A stretch of 46,131 bases of DNA from Kiloniellales bacterium (GTDB lineage Bacteria > Pseudomonadota > Alphaproteobacteria > Kiloniellales > JAKSBE01), in contig JASJBF010000002.1 in the NCBI GenBank assembly GCA_030066685.1, forward strand, positions 289,847 to 335,977, read 5' to 3'. This document shows, piece by piece, positions 28,806-36,598 of this stretch. The stretch's first letter is position 1; every line of letters begins with the position of its first letter. The position numbers and the translations under genes were made by a program. The notes beneath the pieces are model-generated. The model was not told the DNA's origin, searched no databases, and was given only the letters and a program-made list of their open reading frames with translations.

Positions 28806-30113
28806 CTACAGCATTCCCATGAGCAAGGTGGCGATGCCAAGGAACGAAAAGAACCCGGCGATGTCGGTGACGGTCGTCAGGATGATCGAGGACGATTGGG
28901 CCGGGTCCTGACCGAGGCGCTTCAACGCGATCGGCACGACAGCACCGGCGAAACCCGCTGAGATCATCGCGAGCACCATCGACATCGCGATCACCAGCAC
29001 CAGCCCGACCGAGCCGCTCCAGATCAGGACGCCGATGCCGCAGGTGACCGAGATGGCCAGGCCGTTGATCAAGCCGACGTTGACTTCCTTGACCATGACG
29101 GCCAGCCAATGGCGCACCGTGATCTCACGGAGCGCAAGGCCGCGCATGGTCACGGCCAGCGCCTGCGCGCCGGCATTGCCGGACTGACCGGCGACGACGG
29201 GCAGGAGCACGGCTAGTGCGGTCACCTGCGCGATGGTGTCCTCGAAGAGGCCGACGACCGCTGCCGCCAGAAAAGCCGTCAGCAAGTTGACCTGCAGCCA
29301 GGGCTGACGCTTGCGCACGGCGAAGGAAACCTTGGAGAGCGCGCGTTCGTCCTTGCTGGCACCCACCATCGTCTGGAGCGCGCCGCTCGCCTCTTCCTCC
29401 AGCGCCTTGACCAAGGTTGCGTAGCGAACCACAGCGACCAGCCGACCATCGAGGTCGACCACGGGGATGTTCGGCAGCCGTGACTTCTCCAGAAGGGCGA
29501 CGACCTCGTCTCTTGGCGCGGTCGCCTGCACGACGACGCTTGCCGGCTCGGAAATCTCGTGCAGGGTCTGGTCGAGATCGGCGATGGCGAGATCGTGGAT
29601 CGCGACTTTGGCCGAGAGACGGTTGTCGTCGTCGATGACGAACACCGAGTGGCGGTCTCGCAGCTTGGACCCCCGCAAGCGCTCCAGCGCCTGAGCGACG
29701 GTCATGCCGGGACGGAAGACCCCCACTCTGCTGTCCATCAAACGGCCCGCGCTGTCGTCGGGGTACTCCATCAGCGCCTGCAGTTCCCGACGAAGGGTTT
29801 CGTCCAGAAGCGCCAGTTGTTGCTGCCGCTCTTCGTCGTCGAACTGGCCCAAGAGCAGCAGTGTGGCGTTCGGGCTCATGTCCTCGAGAACATGCTTTGC
29901 CAGAGGAGCCGGCAGATGACGCAGCAGACTCGCCCCGATGTCGGGCGCCAACCATACGAACAGAGAGGTCACCGCTTCGGCCGACAGCTCGACAAGCGCT
30001 TGCGCAACTTCGGCCGGAGGCATCGCTTCGATCTGCTTGGCTGCATCGAGAGGGAAGTCGTGAAGGTAGCTTTGGTTCAGCAGAGCGACGGCCTTTGCGG
30101 ACTCGCCCGGCAT
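28806..30113 (-). CDS. mgtE: Magnesium transporter MgtE
   Basis: 435 residues. Domain order is MgtE_N superhelix (about 15-120), CBS pair (about 130-250), plug helix, then five membrane helices (about 285-435) with PVVAGQSGNAGAQALAVTMRG, the conserved pore segment, and SAGFAGAVVPIALKRLGQDPA. Cytoplasmic Mg2+ binding to the N and CBS domains closes the channel in studied MgtE. The ATG at 30113 is chosen for its GGGGAG Shine-Dalgarno. The upstream gene stops one base before it. Confidence 0.93.
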   Translation of the reverse strand: MPGESAKAVALLNQSYLHDFPLDAAKQIEAMPPAEVAQALVELSAEAVTSLFVWLAPDIGASLLRHLPAPLAKHVLEDMSPNATLLLLGQFDDEERQQQLALLDETLRRELQALMEYPDDSAGRLMDSRVGVFRPGMTVAQALERLRGSKLRDRHSVFVIDDDNRLSAKVAIHDLAIADLDQTLHEISEPASVVVQATAPRDEVVALLEKSRLPNIPVVDLDGRLVAVVRYATLVKALEEEASGALQTMVGASKDERALSKVSFAVRKRQPWLQVNLLTAFLAAAVVGLFEDTIAQVTALAVLLPVVAGQSGNAGAQALAVTMRGLALREITVRHWLAVMVKEVNVGLINGLAISVTCGIGVLIWSGSVGLVLVIAMSMVLAMISAGFAGAVVPIALKRLGQDPAQSSSIILTTVTDIAGFFSFLGIATLLMGML

Positions 30114-30114
30114 T

Positions 30115-30963
30115 TCAACTCTCCCCATCGCTTGCTAGCCGGCTCAAGCTGGGCGCTGCCGTTGCCGTATGCAGCAACCCGGCGAGTACGACGAGGAAGG
30201 CCTGGACGAGATGCACGACCAGCACATTGATCCGCGGGCCCTCCGCCGGCCCACGCTCGACGAGCAAGCTCTCGCGCAAGCTGTCGAAGTGGAGAACCCC
30301 GACCAGGCGGCGACTGCGATCGGTCACGGGAAGCGACAGGGCACGATCCCAGGCGGGCAGGGACACCACCGCAGCGAGGGAGGCATTGGGAGACACCCGG
30401 GTGAAATTCTTCTGCATCAATTCGCCCAGCAAGGCGTCGTCCTTAGCGCCCAGCAAGCCCTCGACATCGACGACGCCGCGTAGTCTCTTGTCCTCGTCGA
30501 TCACGAACAGAAGAGACCCCAGCCGCGTGCCGCTTCGGCGAATCCGTTCGAGGCAGTCTTTGACTGCGGTGTCCGGCGCAAAGGTCGCCTTTGGTGCGTC
30601 CATCCAAGCGCCGACCGTGCCAACATCATAGGCGAGGTAGCGCCGCAGAGCCGCGGCCTCTCGCCTGGAAAACGCTGCCAGGATTGCATCCTTGGTCGAA
30701 GGCGGCAGTGCCCGCATAAGCACGGAGCGCGCGTGCACCGTCGTCTTGGAAAGCACGGCGGCCGCTTTCTTGGGACTCGCACGTTCGAGGATCGCGACTG
30801 CGCGCGCCGGCTGCATCTGACTGAGCACGGTGGCGGTTCTGATCTCCGGCGCTTCCTCGAGGAAGGCGGCCGCGTCCTCGGGCGGGATCCGCTCCAGCGC
30901 ACGCGCCGCGCCAAGAGGTCGGGCCTCTAGAAACGCAATGCTCAGTTCGGTTGCCCTATTCAT
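30115..30963 (-). CDS. Pore-less MgtE-like protein (MgtE_N plus CBS pair)
   Basis: 282 residues. The first about 115 residues repeat the MgtE_N helical pattern (ARALERIPPEDAAAFLEEAP, ARAVAILERASPKKAAAVLS). A CBS pair follows (about 125-245, MDAPKATFAPDTAVKDCLER, LFVIDEDKRLRGVVDVEGLL). Only one possible hydrophobic helix (INVLVVHLVQAFLVVLAGLLH) stands where MgtE has a five-helix pore. It is directly upstream of a complete mgtE and may form a regulatory heteromer with it; that is inference. It overlaps the MscS-like gene by 8 bases. The sequence is intact, so it is not a recent frameshift of a second mgtE. Confidence 0.8.
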   Translation of the reverse strand: MNRATELSIAFLEARPLGAARALERIPPEDAAAFLEEAPEIRTATVLSQMQPARAVAILERASPKKAAAVLSKTTVHARSVLMRALPPSTKDAILAAFSRREAAALRRYLAYDVGTVGAWMDAPKATFAPDTAVKDCLERIRRSGTRLGSLLFVIDEDKRLRGVVDVEGLLGAKDDALLGELMQKNFTRVSPNASLAAVVSLPAWDRALSLPVTDRSRRLVGVLHFDSLRESLLVERGPAEGPRINVLVVHLVQAFLVVLAGLLHTATAAPSLSRLASDGES

Positions 30964-31795
30964 CGGAGGGCGCTTCCGTTACGAGCGTCGTCGTCTCTTC
31001 GCTGAAGACCTTGGCTGGAATGACAACACGGCCTTTGGTCGTCGCGAGAATGACGGATACCGGCGTCAGCTCGAGGATTTCGCCCTCGACACCACCCATC
31101 CTCGCACGTTGTCCGGGCTGATACTGCTGCTGCAGGTAGTGCGAGCCGATCAGGTTGCCGACGAAGCTGCGCGACCCTAGTGCGAAAGCCAAGGCCAGGC
31201 TGCCCACGACCGCTGCAACCAGGATCGCGATCAACGTGATAAGTAGCGTAACGTCGATGCCGATCTGATTGATGCCCAGAACCAGGGCGGTCACGAAGAT
31301 CGCCGCCTGTACGCTTCCGCCGAAGAGCTCGGCGTGCGGGAAGCCTCCCGAGGCGACGGCGGCGGTGGTCAAGTCGCGGGCCAGCGTGCTGATCAACAGG
31401 CCGACCAGGATGATCAGTCCGCCGGCGAGCAGGGTGGGCAGATAAACTACCACCCGGTCGAGCCAGGCGGAGAAGGCGTCGAGCCCGAGCACCCGGGTCG
31501 CCGCAGTGACGAAGAAGAGGATAATGACCCAAAACGTCACGTTGCCGATCAGCTTGACCCCGGCATTGGAGATACGGAGACGGCGTGCCTGCTCAGCCCC
31601 GAAGCGGCGATCGAAAAGGCCGTTCAGCCAGTTCGCGAACCTGACGCCCAGGGACTGCAGGATGCGCGCGATAAACCAGCCGGCGAATAGGATGACGATC
31701 GCACCGGCCAGAGTCGGCAGAAACTCTACCAACTGCCCGATCAGGCGTGAGGCCGCCGCGCTGGCCTCCTTGAACCAAAGGGACACCTCTTCCAT
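30956..31795 (-). CDS. Short MscS-like mechanosensitive ion channel
   Basis: 279 residues. Membrane segments lie at about 25-45, 85-105, 115-140 and 160-200. The MscS pore-helix/beta-domain signature follows: SLALAFALGSRSFVGNLIGS, GQRARMGGVEGEILELTPVS and RVVIPAKVFSEE. The protein ends soon after the beta domain, so the C-terminal alpha/beta cage of Escherichia coli MscS is absent. The N-terminal part resembles the conserved TM-helix family often fused to MscS. The ATG at 31795 has GGGAG upstream. Position between rimK and the mgtE genes suggests a link to ion or turgor balance. Confidence 0.85.
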   Translation of the reverse strand: MEEVSLWFKEASAAASRLIGQLVEFLPTLAGAIVILFAGWFIARILQSLGVRFANWLNGLFDRRFGAEQARRLRISNAGVKLIGNVTFWVIILFFVTAATRVLGLDAFSAWLDRVVVYLPTLLAGGLIILVGLLISTLARDLTTAAVASGGFPHAELFGGSVQAAIFVTALVLGINQIGIDVTLLITLIAILVAAVVGSLALAFALGSRSFVGNLIGSHYLQQQYQPGQRARMGGVEGEILELTPVSVILATTKGRVVIPAKVFSEETTTLVTEAPSDE

Positions 31796-31888
31796 CGTGT
31801 CTACTCCCATCGCTCCTGGCCGCCTGCGCCGATATCGGCGTTAGCCGGTGCCTCCCCAGGACGGAGGCAACGCAGCGCTGCGCCCGGG

Positions 31889-32794
31889 CTAGCCTCGTCC
31901 GCGGGTCCTGGTCTTGTTTGGCCTGGCGTTCTTCTCAAGGAACTCGATGACCTTGCCGGCAACGTCGATTCCCGTCGCGTTCTCGACGCCTTCGAGTCCC
32001 GGGCTGGAGTTGACCTCCATGACCACCGGTCCGTGGTTCGAGCGCAGCAGGTCGACACCGCAGACGTTGAGCCCCATGGTCGCCGCTGCGCGCACCGCGG
32101 TCGAGCGCTCCTCCGGGGTGATCCTGATCACCTCGGCCGAACCGCCGCGGTGCAGGTTCGAGCGAAAGTCGCCCTCCGCTCCCTTGCGCCTCATGGCCGC
32201 GACGACCTTCTCTCCGACGACGAGACAGCGAATGTCCTCGCTGCTGGCTTCCTTGATGAACTCCTGCACGAGGATGTTCGCCTTGACGCCGCGAAAAGCC
32301 TCGATGATCGATTTGGCGGAGTTGTGCGTCTCTCCGAGGACGACGCCGATTCCCTGAGTGCCTTCCAGCAGCTTGATCACAACCGGCGTGCCGCCGGCGA
32401 TGTCGATCAGGTCTTCAGAGAACTTGGTGGAATGGGCGAAGGCTGTGACCGGCAGGCCTATGCCTTTGCGTGCCAAGAGTTGAAGCGAACGCAGCTTGTC
32501 GCGCGAGCGGCCGATCGCCACCGACTCGTTTAGCGGCCAAACGCCCATCATCTCGAATTGCCGCAGAACGGCGAGCCCGTAAAAGGTGATCGACGCACCG
32601 ATACGTGGAATCACCGCTTCATAGCCGAGCAGCTTCTCGCCCTTGTAGCGGAGCTCCGGACGATGGGAGGTGATGTTCATGTACACGAGCAGGGTGTTGA
32701 TGATATCGATCTCGTGTCCGCGCTGCTCCGCAGCCTCCACCAGCCGCTTGTGCGAATAGAGGTCCGGGTTGCGTGCCAAAAGCGCGATTTTCAT
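31889..32794 (-). CDS. rimK: Ribosomal protein S6--L-glutamate ligase RimK
   Basis: 301 residues, the same length as Escherichia coli RimK and alike from end to end ([105 protein letters not shown]). ATP-grasp enzyme that adds glutamates to the C-terminus of ribosomal protein S6; some homologues make poly-alpha-glutamate. The ATG at 32794 has GGAGAAGAGG upstream and overlaps the protease stop (ATGA), so the two are translationally coupled. Confidence 0.94.
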   Translation of the reverse strand: MKIALLARNPDLYSHKRLVEAAEQRGHEIDIINTLLVYMNITSHRPELRYKGEKLLGYEAVIPRIGASITFYGLAVLRQFEMMGVWPLNESVAIGRSRDKLRSLQLLARKGIGLPVTAFAHSTKFSEDLIDIAGGTPVVIKLLEGTQGIGVVLGETHNSAKSIIEAFRGVKANILVQEFIKEASSEDIRCLVVGEKVVAAMRRKGAEGDFRSNLHRGGSAEVIRITPEERSTAVRAAATMGLNVCGVDLLRSNHGPVVMEVNSSPGLEGVENATGIDVAGKVIEFLEKNARPNKTRTRGRG

Positions 32795-33279
32795 TCCTCT
32801 TCTCCTGTCGGTCTCTTTTGTTTCCTGCGCCGGCCGTGTGAAAGCTTGAAAGAGGTGCCCGAGTCCACGAGCAGGCGCTTGCGCAGTGCTTGTCGACCGA
32901 GCAGCATGCGAAAGCCCATCTCGTCGCGATTGGTCAGGGTTACCTGGATCATCCACACCTGCTCGCCCATTCTGAGCGGCGTTTCGATCACGTAGCGTTG
33001 CTCCCGTCTGCCGTTGGAGCTTGTGACGACTCTCTCGTCGACGATCGGCGCTTCGCAGAGGAGTTCGGGGAGCCGCCGGTGCTGGACCGGATGCACATAG
33101 AACCGGACGAAGCGGCGCCCACCTCGCCTGAAGGGCTTGACCCTGTAGGCGTGCAGCGCCGAGGTCCGGGCGCCGGTGTCCAGCTTTGCCTTGATGCGCT
33201 CGACGCCCAGATCGGGGAGCGCAATCCACTCGCGCCAGCCCACGACGAGTTGCTCGCGTTTCCGACGCCGCGGCTTCAT
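32791..33279 (-). CDS. RimB-type retropepsin-like ATP-dependent zinc protease family protein
   Basis: 162 residues (Zn_protease/RimB family). The aspartic-protease-like motif [13 protein letters not shown] is near 31-43, with [38 protein letters not shown] and a basic tail ([12 protein letters not shown]). In Pseudomonas the rimB product trims glutamates added by RimK; the coupling to rimK here fits that pairing. The start at 33279 is preferred, but a GTG at 33291 is possible. The upstream gene ends at 33292. Confidence 0.85.
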   Translation of the reverse strand: MKPRRRKREQLVVGWREWIALPDLGVERIKAKLDTGARTSALHAYRVKPFRRGGRRFVRFYVHPVQHRRLPELLCEAPIVDERVVTSSNGRREQRYVIETPLRMGEQVWMIQVTLTNRDEMGFRMLLGRQALRKRLLVDSGTSFKLSHGRRRKQKRPTGEEE

Positions 33280-33291
33280 GGTCCCGCGCAC

Positions 33292-33618
33292 TCAGGTGAT
33301 TTCGGCCAAGGAGTCTGTCGCGGAGCCTCCGGGTAGAGCCTCGGCGACGCAACTGTCGCTCAGACGTCGGTAGTTGCGGAAGGAACGCTGCGGCAGGATC
33401 ACGAAGAAGGTCTCGAGATCGATCAGCACGAAGCCCAGTTCGAAGAGCTCCTCGCCGATCTTCCGGACCGTCTCGGCGGGGACGCGTCTGCGCTGCGTTA
33501 AGAGCTTGAAGTGCTTCATCGAGATACGGAAGCGACCGCGGTCCTTGCCTCCGAACCTGCGGTCATAGAAACCGGCGAGCCGCTCCGCGACCTGGCGCTC
33601 CGTCAGTCTTTCCGTCAA
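33292..33618 (-). CDS. Small basic protein of unknown function, first gene of the rimK cluster
   Basis: 108 residues from a TTG at 33618 with a perfect GGAGG five bases upstream. Basic N-terminal half ([20 protein letters not shown]), then an alpha/beta segment resembling a small winged-helix-like fold ([37 protein letters not shown]). I do not recognise a named family. It is adjacent to the rimB-like gene and behind the cluster promoter. Pseudomonas has a small rimA gene in the same place, but I see no sequence similarity to support calling it RimA. Confidence 0.65.
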   Translation of the reverse strand: MTERLTERQVAERLAGFYDRRFGGKDRGRFRISMKHFKLLTQRRRVPAETVRKIGEELFELGFVLIDLETFFVILPQRSFRNYRRLSDSCVAEALPGGSATDSLAEIT

Positions 33619-33678
33619 GTCAGCCTCCGCCCCAACAGCAAGGCAATCTGTGATGTCGGATTCTAAGTGTGCCAGAAA

Positions 33679-33722
33679 ATCAGATATAGATAAAGAAAAT
33701 TTGTCTATAGATATATTTTTTT
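33679..33722 (-). promoter_or_regulatory. Promoter of the rimK cluster with upstream A-tract
   Basis: Read on the minus strand: an A-tract AAAAAAATATATC (33710-33722) resembling an UP element, TAGACA as -35 (33707-33702, five of six consensus bases), a 17-base spacer, and TCTGAT as -10 (33684-33679). Transcription would start near 33672, about 55 bases before the TTG at 33618. Confidence 0.5.
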
Positions 33723-33772
33723 GAGCTTAATCCAAAACCGTCCCGGGGAGAGGGCAGAACGCTCGGCGCAAG

Positions 33773-33786
33773 CCGGCGATCGCCGG
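33773..33786. repeat. Perfect palindrome CCGGCGATCGCCGG
   Basis: Self-complementary 14-mer between the MocR stop and the rimK-cluster promoter. It contains GCGATCGC. It may be an operator or part of a transcription end for the MocR gene; no U-tract supports a terminator. Confidence 0.45.
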
Positions 33787-33926
33787 ATTCGGGAGGCGCC
33801 TTCGGGCTCCGTCCCGGTCCCTCGGATGTGGCTGATTCGATTGAAGAGGTGCGCGAATGTCCCGCCGCCGCCCTCGCTGAACGGCTCGCAGCTCAGGAGG
33901 GTCGCGTGTCTCGAGCGGCCCTCGAA

Positions 33927-35315
33927 CTAGACCAGGGCCGGGGTGCCGGCGGGGGCCTGATCCAGGATCCGGCTCAGGGTCTCCAGGCCGGCCTTGAGCT
34001 GCGCCCGGCTCGCAGCGGCGTGCAGGCAGAGGCGCACGGCGTGGGGCACGGGCTGCCGGCCGACCGCAAAGACCCGGGCCGAGCCGACCATGACGCCCCG
34101 CCGACGGGCCTCCGCGGCGTAATCCTCGTGGCGCCAGGGCCGCGGCAGGGTCAGCCAGGCGTGGAAGCAGCGGGGGTGGGTGACCAGATGGCCGGCCGGC
34201 AGGATCGCCCGCGCCAGGCTCTGGCGGACCTCGGCCTCCCGGCGCTTGGCGTCCGCGGCCTGCTTGGCCTTGCCGCTGCGGATCAGGCGGGTCGCCAGCT
34301 CGGCCATGAAGCCTGAAGGCATGAGGGTGCTGGCCCTCAGCGCGGTCGCGATCCGGTCGTGGAAGGCCAGGGGCGCGCGCAGAAGGCCGATGCGCAGGCC
34401 CGGCGCCACGCACTTCGACAGGCTGGTGGCGTAGAAGCTGCGCTCCGGGGCCAGGGCGGACAACGGCGTCACCGGCGCATCGAGCAGGAAGCTGTAGATG
34501 TCGTCCTCGATGATCATGACGTCGTGGCGCCGGCAGATCTCGACGATGCGCCGCCGCCGGGCCTCCGGCAGGACCGTGGTCGTCGGGTTCTGCAAGGTCG
34601 GGATGCAGTAGAGCACCCGGGCGCCGCTGGAGCGGATCGCGGCCTCCAGCGAATCCGGCACCAGGCCCTGATCGTCCAGAGCGACCCCGTAGAGCTGGCG
34701 CTCCAAGGCCTCGGCGATCGACTTGATGCCGTAGTAGGTCAGGGCCTCGGTCAGGATCACCTCGCCCGGGCGGGTCAGAGCGACCGCAGCGAGGAACATG
34801 GCGTGCTGGGCGCCGCAGGTCACCACGATCTCCTCCGGCGGTACCTCCAGCCCGGCGCCCTTCAGCCAGTCGGCAGCCGCGGCACGGTGCGATTCCCGAC
34901 CCGGACCCAGCAGGTAGCCGAGGTGGCGGTTCAGCTCGGGATCCCGTGCCATGCCCGCCAGCTCCTCGCCGAAGAGGGCGTGGTCGGACTCCAGCGCCGG
35001 AAAGTTGTAGGACAGGTCGATCAGGCCGTCCTCGTCGCCGAGATCCTGGAAGGTCGGCGGGGCGCTCGGCAGTTGCTCGCGCACGAAGGTGCCGCGGCCG
35101 ACCTCCCCGGCGATCAGACCCCGGCGCTCGGCTTCGGCATAGGCCCGGCTGACGGTGCCGACGGTGACGCCGAGGTGCCAGGCGAGGTCGCGATGGGTCG
35201 GCAGGCGGTCGCCGGGCGCCAGGCGTCCCTTGGAGACGTCCTGGGCCAGGGCCTCGGCGATCGCCAGGTAGCGCGGGCCGCTGAGGTCTTCGAGATTGGG
35301 TCGCCAAGTTGTCAT
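33927..35315 (-). CDS. MocR-type GntR/aminotransferase-like transcription regulator
   Basis: 462 residues. N-terminal winged-helix GntR domain (about 12-80: KGRLAPGDRLPTHRDLAWHL, VTVGTVSRAYAEAERRGLI) fused to a fold-type I aminotransferase domain (about 100-460). The PLP lysine is K301 in ATSLSKCVAPGLRIGLL; also visible are YNFPAL, GYLLGPGRESHRAAAADWL, TCGAQHAMFLA and QNPTTTVLPEARRR. Such proteins sense PLP or amino compounds and usually control a divergent neighbour, here the DUF1127 gene and the EamA/PhzF/GNAT genes behind it. The ATG at 35315 is where homology starts. Confidence 0.92.
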   Translation of the reverse strand: MTTWRPNLEDLSGPRYLAIAEALAQDVSKGRLAPGDRLPTHRDLAWHLGVTVGTVSRAYAEAERRGLIAGEVGRGTFVREQLPSAPPTFQDLGDEDGLIDLSYNFPALESDHALFGEELAGMARDPELNRHLGYLLGPGRESHRAAAADWLKGAGLEVPPEEIVVTCGAQHAMFLAAVALTRPGEVILTEALTYYGIKSIAEALERQLYGVALDDQGLVPDSLEAAIRSSGARVLYCIPTLQNPTTTVLPEARRRRIVEICRRHDVMIIEDDIYSFLLDAPVTPLSALAPERSFYATSLSKCVAPGLRIGLLRAPLAFHDRIATALRASTLMPSGFMAELATRLIRSGKAKQAADAKRREAEVRQSLARAILPAGHLVTHPRCFHAWLTLPRPWRHEDYAAEARRRGVMVGSARVFAVGRQPVPHAVRLCLHAAASRAQLKAGLETLSRILDQAPAGTPALV

Positions 35316-35331
35316 GGGGACAATGTTCCGA

Positions 35332-35360
35332 TTGACCAAACAATATCGGAAATCTAGATA
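35332..35360 (+). promoter_or_regulatory. Sigma70-type promoter of the DUF1127 gene
   Basis: TTGACC (35332-35337), a 17-base spacer and TAGATA (35355-35360), followed by the DUF1127 ATG at 35410. Its -10 overlaps that of the opposing MocR promoter, sharing TCTAGA. Confidence 0.6.
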
Positions 35361-35379
35361 AATGTACCGAGACAATCAA
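35351..35379 (-). promoter_or_regulatory. Sigma70-type promoter of the MocR gene
   Basis: On the minus strand TTGATT (35379-35374), a 17-base spacer and TAGATT (35356-35351); the MocR ATG is at 35315. The region 35316-35409 also has several ACAAT/ATTGT half-sites (for example ACAATG at 35320, ACAATA at 35340 and TACAATCTAG at 35391), possible MocR binding sites. Confidence 0.55.
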
Positions 35380-35409
35380 GGATGAATAGATACAATCTAG
35401 GAGGGTCAG

Positions 35410-35646
35410 ATGACATCCGTCTCGTTTTCGACCCGCCGAGGCGCGTCGCCGAGAGGGATCGCGCCGGAAACCGGGTTCGCGTCCTCCGGCCTGCTCGCCA
35501 GGATCATCGAAGGCCTGCTGCTCTGGCAGGAGCGGGCCGCCCAGCGGCGTGCCTTGGCCGGCCTCGACGATCACCTGCTGAAGGATATGGGCATCACGCG
35601 GGCCGAGGCCGACCGTGAGGCGCGCAAGCCCTTCTGGCGGGCCTGA
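35410..35646 (+). CDS. DUF1127 domain protein
   Basis: 78 residues. The C-terminal half is the small Arg-rich DUF1127 domain (LLLWQERAAQRRALAGLDDH, LLKDMGITRAEADREARKPF) preceded by a Ser/Gly/Arg-rich N-terminus. AGGAGG lies seven bases before the ATG. Small DUF1127 proteins in alphaproteobacteria influence RNA turnover and phosphate or carbon physiology; the role here is unknown. It diverges from the MocR gene, the usual arrangement for a regulated target. Confidence 0.85.
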   Translation: MTSVSFSTRRGASPRGIAPETGFASSGLLARIIEGLLLWQERAAQRRALAGLDDHLLKDMGITRAEADREARKPFWRA

Positions 35647-35662
35647 CGAGGGTGGCGCGGCC

Positions 35663-36598
35663 GTGACCGCCGCCGTTGAGAGGCCAGCGCAGGTGTCGGG
35701 GCGCCTGGTGGGGGCGGTCGCGCTGGTGACCGTCACCCTCTGGGCCGGCACCGTGATCGCGACCAAGCTGGCGGTCGCGGAGATGGAGCCCCTCGCGGTG
35801 GCTTTGTCGCGGGCCTGGCTGGCCGGCCTCCTGGCCTTGCCCCTGGCGGTTCTGACCCTCAGGGAACGGCCGCGCGGCGCCACCGCCTGGCGCGGCCTCG
35901 CGGCCGCGGCCCTGGGCGCCAACGTTCTCTGGCCGATTCTCCTGGCCCTCGGCCTGACCATGACCAGCGGCAGCCATGCCGCACTGATCATGGCCAGCCT
36001 GCCGGTCCTGGCCGGATTGATCGCGGTGCCGGTCGACAGCCGCTGGCCGGGCGGGCGGTGGTGGCTCGGCTGCGCCATCGCCTTCGCCGGCACGCTTTGG
36101 CTTATCTTCCGCCGCGGGACCGAGGGCCAAGCCGAGGCGAGCGTCGTCGGCGATCTACTGGTTTTGCTGGGCTGTGCCGCGGCCGCCTTCGGCTACGTGG
36201 CCGGGGCCCGGGCCGCGTCCAACGTCAATGCCTGGCAGGTCACGCTTTGGGGACTGGTCCTGGCCGGGCTGCTGCTTCTGCCCGGGGCTGCCTTGATCGA
36301 TCTGGCCGAGTTGCCGGACGCCGGCCGCGAGGCCTGGCTCGGCATCGTCTATCTGGCGCTGGTGTCCTCGGTGCTGGGCTATGCGCTCTGGTACTGGGCC
36401 CTGGCCAAGGGCGGGATCGCGCGCATCGGCAGCTTTCAGTTCCTTCAACCCCTCATCAGCCTGGTCCTGGCCGCGATCATCCTGAACGAGAGGCTGGAGC
36501 CGGTCCTGCTCCTGATCGCGGCCGTCATCCTGTCCGGCGTCTGGCTGGCCCAGAGCGGCGGCCGGCGTCAATCCGCCAACCTGGAGACATCGAAATGA
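35663..36598 (+). CDS. EamA/DMT-family transporter
   Basis: 311 residues from a GTG at 35663 (the frame is open back to 35615, overlapping the DUF1127 gene). Ten membrane helices in two five-helix EamA halves, with GAVALVTVTLWAGTVIATKL at the start, TMTSGSHAALIMASLPVLAG, and the second-half ending SFQFLQPLISLVLAAIILNE. Members export amino acids and other small metabolites; the substrate is not predictable. Its stop overlaps the PhzF ATG. Confidence 0.88.
   Translation: MTAAVERPAQVSGRLVGAVALVTVTLWAGTVIATKLAVAEMEPLAVALSRAWLAGLLALPLAVLTLRERPRGATAWRGLAAAALGANVLWPILLALGLTMTSGSHAALIMASLPVLAGLIAVPVDSRWPGGRWWLGCAIAFAGTLWLIFRRGTEGQAEASVVGDLLVLLGCAAAAFGYVAGARAASNVNAWQVTLWGLVLAGLLLLPGAALIDLAELPDAGREAWLGIVYLALVSSVLGYALWYWALAKGGIARIGSFQFLQPLISLVLAAIILNERLEPVLLLIAAVILSGVWLAQSGGRRQSANLETSK

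Larger units (their letters stand above)
33619..33926. other. 308-base intergenic region between the MocR gene and the rimK cluster
   Basis: Holds an AT-rich island (about 33655-33733) in GC-rich DNA, with the cluster promoter and an A-tract, and the perfect 14-bp palindrome CCGGCGATCGCCGG at 33773-33786. The rest (33787-33926) shows no convincing gene: the plus-strand frame over it starts with TTG, lacks a Shine-Dalgarno and has unusual composition. Confidence 0.6.

Noticed and set aside
33721-33930. 69-codon plus-strand frame in the MocR-rimK intergenic region
   Set aside because: TTG start, no ribosome binding site, low-complexity Pro/Arg composition, and it overlaps the minus-strand promoter A-tract.
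33727-36093. 788-codon minus-strand frame over the MocR gene and the divergent promoters
   Set aside because: Out of frame with the MocR protein and crosses a clear divergent promoter region; a shadow.
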